Made by a program: the position numbers and the translations under genes
Source of the DNA: Diphasiastrum complanatum
Taxonomy: Eukaryota > Streptophyta > Lycopodiopsida > Lycopodiales > Lycopodiaceae
DNA length: 64,000 bases
Assembly: GCA_029204225.1 (NCBI GenBank)
Contig: CM055100.1
Span: forward strand, 64,153,067 to 64,217,066
Direction: 5' to 3'
The notes under the pieces: model-generated
Told to the model about the DNA's origin: nothing
Databases searched by the model: none
Seen by the model: the letters and a program-made list of their open reading frames with translations, nothing else
In this document: positions 58,492 through 64,000 of the stretch, one piece after another
Numbering within the stretch: the stretch's first letter is position 1
Layout: every line of letters starts with the position of its first letter

Positions 58492-61400
58492 GAGGGAGTG
58501 TTTGTGTGTTTGTGTGCATTGTGAAGTAGAGGGAGTGTGTGTGTGTGTGACATGTGTGTGAACTTTCAACTTTGAGTGTGGTGGTGTGTTTGTGTGTTTG
58601 TGTGTGTGGTGGTGTGTTAAACTGTGTTTGTGTTTGTGTGTTTGTGTGTGTGCACTGTGTGGTGTGTGTGTGAGTCTTGAGACTGTCGTGACATCTGTGT
58701 GTGTGTGTGTGTGAGATTGAGAGAGAGCGAGTCTAGAAAGAGAGAGAGGATAGGGATAGATTGAGGATAGATTGAGGTTAGAACTTTGAGCATAGGTTTA
58801 CCGTTTTGAAATTAGAATTTAGGATTAGTTTTTAATTTGAAGTCTGAATTTGATACAGTTATTGTTTTGTTGACACTAGATAGCTATTAGCAATGCCCAG
58901 ACAACGGGATCCCTTATGGGATCACGTCACCCTTAATTCAGGTTATGGCACATCAGGCACGAAGAAGTGAACTTGCAAGTATTGCGGGAACACTTATGGA
59001 GGTGGCCTCGTTCGAATCAGGGCGCATCTTTTACGTCTTCGAGGATATGAGATCGCCGTTTGCACTCAGGCCCCAGAGTCACTGAGGATTGCCGGGATCG
59101 GGGACGACTCTCCTACTACTATTTTAGGCACGGGTGATTCTTGAATCTTGTTTGATAAATGACATTGAATGAAAATTTGAAATTTGATCTAAAGCTAAAA
59201 CTTAAAAGTTTATTCTATAACTTTAAACTTTGATTACAATTTACTAATGAGAAATTAGTGACTGTTGCCTGAGCTCTCTCACTGACTATAATTTATTACC
59301 TAAAGCCTGCTGCGTAACTAGTAAGTTGTAACACCAATGTTATTGTTACAGGTGCGGCAGAGCGCCGAGCTTCCCCATCGCAGCCGGCACCTGTAGCCAA
59401 CACTAGCTCCGCTGCAGCATCCATTCGACCTTCTTCTTCTGGAGAGACTCCTACAGTGCCAGTTAGTGGGGCCGGTAGTAGTGCTATTGGTAGCACTGTT
59501 AGGGGACAGGGTCGAGGACATGTGAGAGGCAGGGATGTTTTTGTGGCAGCCTTCCAGCAGTCGCATAGGGATGCAACTGCTATTGCTATTAACCTCCCTT
59601 TTCATGTGGCACAGACCCTTGCATGGAGTGTCAAGTTGGGGTACTTAATGTCACAATTAGGCCTAGTGGACCCATGAGTCCCTACCAAGTTAATTTCATA
59701 CTAACTTAGCTAACTCTAAGTTTAGTAGGCCTAATATAATAAATGACCATGGTTACACAACTCTCGACCTTTTGGGTCAAAGTAACCTATGGTAATGTAA
59801 GCAATTCCATTTACATTCCAACACCCTCCTTAAATGAAAATGCATAACATAACATGAAGTAACTTCTCGAAAGAGAAAAATGCAACTTGTTGTCCGAACT
59901 TCATGTCGCCAAATAAACTTCGCACCGAAGTAGTCGAAATCTCATCCCCAATCATGTCCAACATATAAAAGGAAAAGAATGCGTAATAATGAAGCATCAA
60001 GTCGAAGGGTGAGGATTTGCATGCTCCATCCGAAGTAGGGAACCAACATAAACTCGACAATAAGTCAAAACATGGACTTGTAATCCATCATAGGCTCCCA
60101 CATCATTCGAAAATACTTCTTACCGTAAGGACAATAAAAAAGAGTACCAAACTCTTTTGGCATCACATCCTCCCGAACCTTACCATCAATGACTTGCTCA
60201 CATAGAATAGGCAATGTACAAACATCATGATGAAGAGTAAGTGTAGAACCAAAAAAATCACCAAGAGGTACAGATTTTAAAGAGGCATGTGCCTTCCTTT
60301 CGTAATAAGATATTTCTTTGCTGTCCTGCAAAGTCTCCAATAGCCGACAAGGAATAGTTATGGGCTGTTCAACACTTTGCTGCCCAAAGTGTTCCCAACA
60401 TGGACCATGTTGTCCATAATCTTCCACAGGCTGTTCCCAAAGCATAATGGACTGTGCATGATGTAAAATGGGCTGTAAATGACCAAAATAAGATGACTGA
60501 ACCTGCTGTCCAACGTCTTCATCATAAAAATTTAGCAAACTATCAAGGGATGCATCAACGATGGCGTCATCAAAGCTGTCCCATGAAGAGGCATGGGATG
60601 ACATAGAAGATTCTTCAAGTAATGAAAAATTCTCTCCAAACAAATGCTCGCTCTTAACACTTTGAACAAAAGTACTAATTGACACATGTTTATTCCCTCC
60701 TTGATTAGTACAACATAGTTCCAAAGAGTGCTTGAATTTTTCAGCCTTTGCTAAAACATCAAATTGAAAAGGTTTCGCATGAAACTTTTCACTAATGCAT
60801 CCATCGCATGCATCAACTTGCGGTGACTTAAAAAAAGAAGATTGCTTCAACATCTGCTCAATGTATCGTTGTTGAGAGATGAAGATTTCTGCCCATGTGG
60901 AAGATCAATAAGAACCCAAGTGTGGTTCTTCATGAGTGAGTTATACTCCTCTTGCATCGCATCCTCCGCCATGCAACCAAAGATGCGTAAGTGAGAAACA
61001 GTAGGCTTCTTACTATACCAAACTTCATAAGGAGTTAATACCTTCAAGGGTTTAGTAGGACACCGATTACTATTGTAGGCCGTCGTTATAACCGCTTCAG
61101 CCCAAAACTTGGGAGGTAGGCCCTTTGCCTTGAGCATGCATCGAGCCATCTCCATGATAGTGCGATTCTTTCTTTCGGTAACTAACACATCTATCAAAAA
61201 TATTTTTTAGATTGATTACATTTTTCTCCATGATTATTTTGCGTAACAAACAAGGACTTTCTCATTTTCCGATTCTGAAGGTGTATCTTCCTAAATTTTA
61301 TAGAAAGCTTTTAAGCCTCCTAGAACTCTTCTTTGCTTCTTGCAAATTCCATTTGTAATGGCCTCCGAGTTCTAGCTTGGATATTTGTAAGTCAAGACAA

Positions 61401-62863
61401 CGTCTAGGGATTCACTCTAGGTGGAGAAATTTACCTTTTTGTTTCTCGTTCTGCACATCAGAACATTGGTATTTCCATGATTTACCTTCACACAGTAAAG
61501 CGTCAAAGCTCCAGAGGTCATTAGAATGCTTTTGAATGTTGTTTTGTCCTTGGCAAGAGGACTACATCATCTACATATAGAAGATAATCAAAAGTGTAAC
61601 ATGCTAGATGTCTCCCACCTCCATTGTTGTTCCTCATGCAATTCTCCAATGCATTTACTGGTATACTCAAGAGGGTGGAGAAAGTCATGGCCCTGCTTAA
61701 CTCCAATGTTACTGATAAAAAACTTCTATCTCCTTCCCTTTTGCACCATCAATCAAGTCCCTTCCCAAACTCAGCTTTGGCATTCTCATATAATCTTAGA
61801 ATTGCTACTCTTACTTCCAGTGAGATTTACTTTTCGCAATAAGCTTTTAAATAGAATCGTGTCAAATGCTTTATAGAAACCAACAACACAAGTGAAAAGA
61901 GGATAACCCTTGCCCAGAGCTCCGTTTGCAGCTGACTCCTAGTAACAAGATAGTCAGTTGTTGAATGTTTGGGTCTAGAAAGCCAGCAACTTATTCTACC
62001 AAACTGCAAGTCCAAAGCTTATCCATCGTATCATTCCTAAGAATCTTAGTAGGTGAGCTCCCTATTAAATATTGCAGGACCAGAATGAGCAAATACACAG
62101 AAGCATGACAAGAACAAATCAAAACCTACATTAGTATGACAAGACAAATCGAGATTCGACAAGACATATGCACTAAGATGGTTTTCTTTTCCTGCAAATC
62201 CAGAAAACCAAGAGGCTAGTTCATAAAGAACAAAGTAACATTACTGACAAAATGCCGGTGGTATAAATTACCTTTTAGGGACTAACAAATAGCACCATAG
62301 AAAAATACCACAAACTTTAAAGGATCTGTCACATTAATAGTCATAAGCTACTTACCTTCCACCAAAAGTAGCCATATCCAGCTGCCCCCACAAAGATGAC
62401 AGGCAGAGCATATGATGAAATACTACCTGGCCAGAAAGAAAGTGTGTTTAATGAGAAATTCCTATGCTTCAATAAAAAAATTTCATCTCATCCTACTCAC
62501 ACCAACATGTAGTACATTCGATTCAATAAACACAAAAAAAAATTAAAAATCAAAACTAAACCTACTGTGAAAACAACTAGTAACTGCAAGTTTAGTAGTT
62601 GTAATGCTCCACCAACTTGATGTCAACAGATTCTATTTTGGAATGTTCACTTTCTTTGAGAACGTTCACCCCAGGAATAGCTTCATTGACCAATAAGACC
62701 ACCAAGACCCACATGTCAACTCAAAATTGCATAAAAATAAATTGAATCCTACAAATTGAGGCACTAAAATGACAGACACACCGGTTTGATTAGCAGTTCC
62801 ATTGACAACCGTTATGCTTCGTGATCCAGCCAGCTGCCTAAGTTCCTGGCTGAGACGATTTAC
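42020..62863 (-). CDS. DUF1664-family plant protein gene (nine exons, 5' end outside window)
   Basis: This is the one credible host gene. Nine short exons on the minus strand join without a frame break into about 265 residues ending at TAG (42020-42022). Every junction is GT-AG. The order is typical of plant DUF1664 proteins: [19 protein letters not shown], a membrane segment ([20 protein letters not shown]), [20 protein letters not shown], a long heptad-rich region ([19 protein letters not shown]), [16 protein letters not shown], and a Ser/Pro-rich tail. The family has a predicted single membrane helix and coiled coil; its biochemical role is unknown to me. Exons: 62863-62782, 62426-62356, 46384-46283, 45996-45907, 45081-45007, 44769-44737, 44484-44404, 42611-42537, 42178-42020. 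The third intron of this set is about 16 kb and filled with transposons. The N-terminal exon or exons must lie beyond 64000. Confidence 0.92.
42537..42611 (-). CDS. DUF1664 gene exon, Ser/Pro-rich
   Basis: Acceptor TTTGCAG, donor GTTTTTTAC; 25 codons, phase 0 at both ends. Encodes [20 protein letters not shown] and PAGLK. Confidence 0.88.
42612..44403 (-). other. DUF1664 intron of about 1.8 kb
   Basis: The intron lies between exons 44404-44484 and 42537-42611. I see no recognisable transposon protein in it; short plus- and minus-strand open frames here look like chance. Confidence 0.7.
44404..44484 (-). CDS. DUF1664 gene exon, conserved C-terminal block
   Basis: Acceptor CCTGGCAG, donor GTTTTTAT; 27 codons, phase 0. 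Encodes [20 protein letters not shown] and QRQDLLQ, the block that corresponds to the family's 'D-x-T-N-x-G-x-x-x-L-C-Q-F' signature. Confidence 0.93.
44737..44769 (-). CDS. DUF1664 gene micro-exon
   Basis: Acceptor TAAACAG, donor GTATGC; only 11 codons ([11 protein letters not shown]), phase 0. It fits the gap between the neighbouring exons in the family alignment as I recall it. Confidence 0.85.
45007..45081 (-). CDS. DUF1664 gene exon, coiled-coil part
   Basis: Acceptor CTGCAG, donor GTAATATG; 25 codons, phase 0. Encodes [20 protein letters not shown] and IVEGL with hydrophobic heptad spacing. Confidence 0.9.
45907..45996 (-). CDS. DUF1664 gene exon, coiled-coil part
   Basis: Acceptor TGTAAAG, donor GTGCAACA; 30 codons, phase 0. 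Encodes [20 protein letters not shown] and [10 protein letters not shown]. The acceptor is less pyrimidine-rich than the others. Confidence 0.9.
46283..46384 (-). CDS. DUF1664 gene exon, GWSW-DVM signature
   Basis: Acceptor TGTTAGCAG, donor GTATGTGG; 34 codons, phase 0. Encodes [20 protein letters not shown] then [14 protein letters not shown]. This is the most conserved stretch of the family and the key to recognising the gene. Confidence 0.94.
46420..46762 (+). pseudogene. Ty1/copia RNase H end (element J)
   Basis: Reads [20 protein letters not shown] and [11 protein letters not shown], then after frameshifts [20 protein letters not shown], the terminal copia RNase H motif. The polypurine tract TTAAGGGAGAA precedes the LTR at 46763. 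The rest of J upstream is absent, and the fragment starts only about 35 bp from the splice acceptor at 46385. Confidence 0.85.
46763..47380 (+). repeat. 3' LTR of element J
   Basis: Starts TGTTAGAAGCCC after the polypurine tract. No second copy is present, so the right end (about 47380) is estimated from where LINE sequence begins. Confidence 0.55.
47390..49345 (-). pseudogene. LINE (non-LTR retrotransposon) RT and C-terminal domain
   Basis: On the minus strand the RT shows [18 protein letters not shown] near 48650 (the 'G-V-x-Q-G-C-x-L-S-P' block with Gly changed to Ser), [19 protein letters not shown] and, after a stop, [11 protein letters not shown] near 48510, the catalytic ADD. The 3' part at 47546-47830 has [20 protein letters not shown] and [16 protein letters not shown], typical of the zinc-ribbon-like C-terminus after plant LINE RT. 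Many frameshifts. No endonuclease is seen. Confidence 0.8.
49346..49535 (+). repeat. Solo left end of the 35717 hAT family
   Basis: TCATAGAATTAATGAACCG and the following about 185 bp, including CCGTACGGTT and CAGAACCGTGGTGAA, match 35716-35890 closely. Nothing of the transposase follows. It is a truncated or internally deleted copy. Confidence 0.8.
49536..49847 (-). repeat. Partial 3' LTR of copia element K
   Basis: On the minus strand the LTR begins TGTTAAAATTGTC at 49847, directly after the polypurine tract TTTTGAGGAGGAG (49848-49860). The far end was lost where the hAT end joins. It contains four CACACGTGGGA-type words (49570-49790). Confidence 0.75.
49861..50028 (-). pseudogene. Copia element K RNase H end
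   Basis: The minus strand reads [38 protein letters not shown] and [10 protein letters not shown], the C-terminal end of copia pol. It is cut at 50028 by gypsy element L. The remainder of K is not found beyond L. Confidence 0.88.
50852..50859 (+). promoter_or_regulatory. TATA box in the L 5' LTR
   Basis: CTATAAAAGG sits about mid-LTR, as expected for the U3-R border, and recurs at 55706 in the 3' LTR. Transcription would start some 30 bp downstream. Confidence 0.7.
51085..51400 (+). repeat. Cluster of GCATGT/CATGCA words in the L LTR
   Basis: More than ten occurrences of TTGCATGT or CATGCATG lie in about 315 bp, embedded in diverged units of about 20-40 bp. The cluster is repeated in the 3' LTR (about 55990-56310). 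Confidence 0.8.
51757..51769 (+). other. Primer binding site of element L
   Basis: TGGTATCAGAGCC, a perfect initiator-Met tRNA complement, three bases after the LTR. Confidence 0.93.
52123..53400 (+). pseudogene. Element L fused gag start, reverse transcriptase and RNase H
   Basis: The frame starts [14 protein letters not shown] at 52123 and passes directly into [17 protein letters not shown], the entry of gypsy RT. Gag and protease are deleted in frame. RT motifs are clear: [56 protein letters not shown] and FFDDILVF near 52700 (F-x-D-D). The frame holds to 53223. A deletion near 53140 removes the first part of RNase H; in another frame [16 protein letters not shown] and [11 protein letters not shown] follow. 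Confidence 0.92.
53400..54893 (+). pseudogene. Element L integrase with frameshifted chromodomain
   Basis: The zinc-binding region includes [20 protein letters not shown], then a stop near 53690. The core frame 53778-54908 has [33 protein letters not shown] and [13 protein letters not shown], so the D, D and E residues are all present. It ends [13 protein letters not shown] chromodomain follows: [10 protein letters not shown] in one frame and [15 protein letters not shown] in the next, implying one missing base near 54795. The polypurine tract CGGAGGGG is at 54886-54893. Confidence 0.92.
54894..56570 (+). repeat. 3' LTR of element L (right end truncated)
   Basis: Matches the 5' LTR up to TCTATTCAAC at 56570, with a longer (CT)n tract (about 55903-55962) and an 8-G run (56464-56471) in place of 15. 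The last about 180 bp are missing; copia M starts immediately. Confidence 0.9.
56571..57058 (+). repeat. 5' LTR of copia element M
   Basis: Starts TATTGGAATG (TG mutated to TA, compare TGTTGG in the inverted copy at 59823) and ends TTCCTACA. A TATA-like ACTATATATATG lies near 56889. A short tandem unit, AGTAGTTGGATAGCCAATAGTC, repeats about three times near 56800-56870 with small changes. Confidence 0.88.
57059..57071 (+). other. Primer binding site of element M
   Basis: TGGTATCAGAGCC immediately after the LTR; perfect initiator-Met complement. Confidence 0.93.
57664..58275 (+). CDS. Element M copia gag (intact up to the hAT insertion)
   Basis: From ATG at 57664 the capsid is open for 204 codons: [55 protein letters not shown], and [16 protein letters not shown], ending FDELVGLQ. 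The leader between the primer site and the ATG is about 590 bp. The frame is cut at 58275 by a hAT end. No stop within the capsid suggests a young insertion. Confidence 0.88.
58290..58375 (+). repeat. Sub-terminal GTTTCGAAAC repeats
   Basis: At least six copies of GTTTCGAA or TTCGAAAC in both orientations within 85 bp of the transposon end. Such arrays are the usual transposase binding sites of hAT elements. Confidence 0.7.
58456..58720 (+). repeat. (GT)n microsatellite and GT-rich tract
   Basis: A pure GT run of 16 units at 58456-58487 is followed by interrupted TGTGTTTGTG units to about 58720. Open frames here are artefacts. Confidence 0.93.
58893..59133 (+). pseudogene. Second hAT transposase exon 1 (BED finger)
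   Basis: From ATG at 58893: [18 protein letters not shown], one stop, then [20 protein letters not shown]. This is a BED zinc finger (W near the start, C-x2-C, His at the end). A GTGATTC donor at 59134 fits in phase with the exon at 59352 (giving ILGTGAAERR). Confidence 0.75.
59352..59628 (+). pseudogene. Second hAT transposase exon 2 (start of catalytic region)
   Basis: Acceptor TTGTTACAG at 59351. Reads [37 protein letters not shown] and [20 protein letters not shown]. The last part matches the 'D-x-x-x-A-I-A ... G-x-x-F-N-V-x-x-S' entry of plant hAT transposases. It is then truncated at the inverted LTR. Confidence 0.7.
59629..59823 (-). repeat. Start of a copia M-family LTR, inverted
   Basis: On the minus strand it begins TGTTGGAATGTAAATGG at 59823 and matches 56571-56765 on the plus strand, stopping at CCCCAACTTGACA. 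Polypurine tract TAAGGAGGG (59824-59832) precedes it, so it is a 3' LTR start. Confidence 0.9.
60065..60853 (-). CDS. Open frame of 262 residues in inverted copia M, function unknown
   Basis: This frame lies where RT and RNase H would be expected, between the integrase-RT piece (60847-61190) and the 3' LTR. It is fully open for 262 codons although its neighbours are damaged. The N-terminal part, [17 protein letters not shown] and KFKHSLELC, looks like the copia zinc segment before integrase ('C-x2-C-x-x-G-K-x-x-R-x-P-F ... L-E-L'). The rest ([60 protein letters not shown]) matches nothing I know. It could be a rearranged linker region or a transduced host sequence. Confidence 0.45.
   Translation of the reverse strand: MLKQSSFFKSPQVDACDGCISEKFHAKPFQFDVLAKAEKFKHSLELCCTNQGGNKHVSISTFVQSVKSEHLFGENFSLLEESSMSSHASSWDSFDDAIVDASLDSLLNFYDEDVGQQVQSSYFGHLQPILHHAQSIMLWEQPVEDYGQHGPCWEHFGQQSVEQPITIPCRLLETLQDSKEISYYERKAHASLKSVPLGDFFGSTLTLHHDVCTLPILCEQVIDGKVREDVMPKEFGTLFYCPYGKKYFRMMWEPMMDYKSMF
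60847..61190 (-). pseudogene. Inverted copia M integrase end fused to RT start
   Basis: Reads [48 protein letters not shown] (integrase end) and then directly [20 protein letters not shown] (first RT block). The linker of roughly 150-250 residues between them is deleted in frame. The right end at about 61190 borders LINE sequence. Confidence 0.88.
61210..62050 (-). pseudogene. LINE RT fragment (second copy)
   Basis: The minus strand has [20 protein letters not shown] near 61885 (the RT 'F-x-K-A-F-D' block), [10 protein letters not shown], and [20 protein letters not shown] near 61560 (catalytic Y-V-D-D). The blocks lie in different frames. It appears related to, but not the same as, the LINE at 47390. 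Confidence 0.75.
62356..62426 (-). CDS. DUF1664 gene exon, membrane segment
   Basis: Acceptor TCTGGCCAG at 62427, donor GTAAGTAG at 62355; 71 bp, completing a split Gly codon with the previous exon. Encodes [20 protein letters not shown] then WWK, a hydrophobic helix ending in the family's W-W-K. Confidence 0.93.
62782..62863 (-). CDS. DUF1664 gene exon, first seen in the window
   Basis: Acceptor TTGACAG at 62864, donor GTGTGT at 62781; 82 bp. Encodes [20 protein letters not shown] then NGTANQT and the first base of Gly. It matches the family block 'Q-V-x-x-L-x-x-E-x-R-Q-L'. The upstream exon or exons are not identified. Confidence 0.92.
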
Positions 62864-64000
62864 CTGTCAATTGAATTAGACTTTGTTGGTCAACGTCTAC
62901 CAACAAAAAAAGGTATGCTGGTTGAACAGAGAAGTGGTAAAGATTAAACTACAAGCGGTCATTCAGGTTAAAACCACCAGTCAAAAGGAAACCATGAGCA
63001 AAACATTCAAAACAGATTCTATGTATAAAAATGGTATCAATATGCATCATATGCACTTAAATCTCTGCCAACTATTCATGAAGAGTCACAAATTTACAAA
63101 GGTGTCGGAAAAGGCTATCAAGCAAAAATGTTTCACTTTTAACATTTGAAGTGCTCTTGCACTAATAACTTCTAAAGAGACAACACTAGAAGCCAGAAGG
63201 AAATTGCAGAGTTTTCCTACAAACGAAAACATCTGAATGCCAAAAGTGCCTATGCAGTTTTAAAGAATCAAAAACTCAAGGAAAACATTAAGCCTACTTT
63301 GAATGCCATGAATGTCCTCATTAAGGCTGAGGATTCTTGAACAAAAGGTGATAAAGAATGTTATGGAACCTCATTAACTTTATGTTGAGGTTAGGCTTAC
63401 AAACGATTAATAAGCTTGTGAACGAGCGGAGGTTCGTACACCATCTCATGCAGATGAGAACAGGAAAACTATGTCTTCAACTAGAGATGCTAAAAATGGC
63501 TTGAAAAAAGAGTCAGTGAAGAGGCACCATTTTTGGTCTATATAAGCTTCTACACCACAGGTCATTTCTAAATCAGAAAGAATGCCTGATGGCCAACTCA
63601 AGGGTCTTCCCAACTATGAACAGTTATGTGCAAGACCCATCATAGTTTTCATGGAGTATCCATGTCGAGCACAGATAGCTTCCCATTTCTTTTTGAGATA
63701 CTTTATGCTACAAAGTATGCAGAAAATGTATATGCATAGTCAGAAGAATGCATAATGCAATGCTCACAAGTTGGAGCAATGAGCATTGTGCTTTCCAGCT
63801 ATTGTGATCTCACAAAGGAAATCTGAGTTAACAGTGACAAGTAGTGATTATCTGCAACCCTCCTTACAACAATATCGTTTCATACAAACTCTTGAATCAA
63901 CTCTGCTCACCTGGCCTGGTGAACTCATTTTGACCTATTACCACAAAAATATGTATGGAACTCAATCTCACCAAGGTAATGTCTCCCCACCATGAATGCA
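62864..64000 (-). other. Upstream DUF1664 intron; no exon identified
   Basis: I searched the minus strand for the N-terminal exon and found none convincing. A good donor (GGCCAG then GTGAGCAG) lies at 63908-63909, but the frame before it closes after eight codons and does not resemble the family. The N-terminus probably lies beyond the window. Confidence 0.55.

Larger units (their letters stand above)
58276..59628 (+). mobile_element. hAT-like transposon fragment with BED-finger gene (second hAT)
   Basis: The left end starts CAGTGTTTCATCG in the gag of M and is followed by a cluster of GTTTCGAA-type words (58290-58375), typical sub-terminal repeats. A (GT)n-rich stretch spans 58456-58720. 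A two-exon coding remnant follows. The right end is lost at about 59628, where the inverted LTR begins, so no target duplication is visible. Confidence 0.65.
56571..61190. mobile_element. Copia element M with 3' half in inverted orientation
   Basis: The plus strand holds the 5' LTR, primer site and gag (56571-58275). The minus strand holds, from right to left, integrase end, RT start, an unusual frame, polypurine tract and the start of the same LTR (61190-59629). The LTR starts are the same family (TTGGAATGTAAATGG). So the parts of one family lie head to head with a hAT fragment between them. Either one element was inverted internally or two copies were trimmed. Confidence 0.7.
46385..62355 (-). 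other. Giant (about 16 kb) DUF1664 intron packed with transposons
   Basis: Donor GTAAGTAG at 62355 and acceptor GTTAGCAG at 46385. The intron holds copia J, two LINE pieces, a solo hAT end, copia K, gypsy L, copia M and a second hAT piece. Both splice sites are clean, so the insertions need not destroy the gene. Confidence 0.9.

Noticed and set aside
58200-58553. Minus-strand 117-codon frame over the hAT end and GT tract
   Set aside because: Thr-His repeats from the GT tract plus antisense of gag; no motif.
63870-63935. Possible N-terminal DUF1664 micro-exon before a GTGAGCAG donor
   Set aside because: Donor is good but the frame upstream closes after eight codons (VKMSSPGQ) and does not resemble the family.
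1-64000. CRISPR arrays, bacterial operons, rRNA genes, riboswitches
   Set aside because: The repeats seen are LTRs, microsatellites or foldback arms; gene structure with introns and plant retroelements shows a eukaryotic nuclear genome.

Overview
This is plant nuclear DNA, most likely from a land plant with a large, repeat-rich genome such as a gymnosperm, fern or lycophyte (inference). The evidence is Ty1/copia and Ty3/gypsy retrotransposons with plant-type initiator-Met tRNA primer sites, LINE and hAT remnants, and an interrupted nuclear gene. There are no bacterial operons, rRNA genes or CRISPR arrays. Nearly all long open frames are decayed transposon protein. The main host gene has exons too short to stand out as open frames.

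Layout, left half. 1-427 and 6387-6735 are two halves of copia element A, split by a complete minus-strand copia B (428-6386, 614-bp LTRs, 5-bp target duplication). 6735-8143 and 13264-13375 hold two unrecognised, convergent protein-coding remnants; the minus one is split by complete copia C (8144-13263, ATGAA target duplication). 14690-15450 is a copia RT fragment (D). 15522-15604 is telomere-like. 15940-16830 is a gypsy chromodomain tail plus LTR. 17846-28594 is copia E with a smaller copia F (20916-24945) nested inside its integrase gene. 28985-31640 is a chimera (G): the gag of one copia joined to the pol and LTR of the family of B. 32065-33780 is copia H with large deletions, abutting an opposite-facing LTR (I, from 33828). 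A tRNA-like, SINE-type sequence lies near 34780.

Middle. GA and TA microsatellites (35505-35716) lead into a GC-rich hAT DNA transposon (about 35717-40168) with a four-exon transposase on the minus strand. It has lost the central catalytic part but keeps a BED finger, dimerisation region and AT-hook tail. Next to it (about 40203-41175) is a foldback element with two arms of about 270-280 bp and a right end like that of the hAT element; both ends abut TA tracts.

Right half. A DUF1664-family plant gene runs on the minus strand from 62863 (5' part outside the window) to its stop at 42020. Nine exons join in frame with GT-AG introns throughout, so the gene is probably functional. One intron of about 16 kb (46385-62355) holds a copia tail (J), two LINE pieces, a solo hAT end, a copia RNase H tail (K), a near-complete gypsy element (L, 50029-56570), a copia element whose 3' half is inverted (M, 56571-61190), and a second BED-finger hAT piece (58276-59628).

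The window is therefore mostly layered transposon insertion around one host gene. The least explained items are the convergent pair at 6735-13375, the open 263-codon frame at 60065-60853, and the foldback element.
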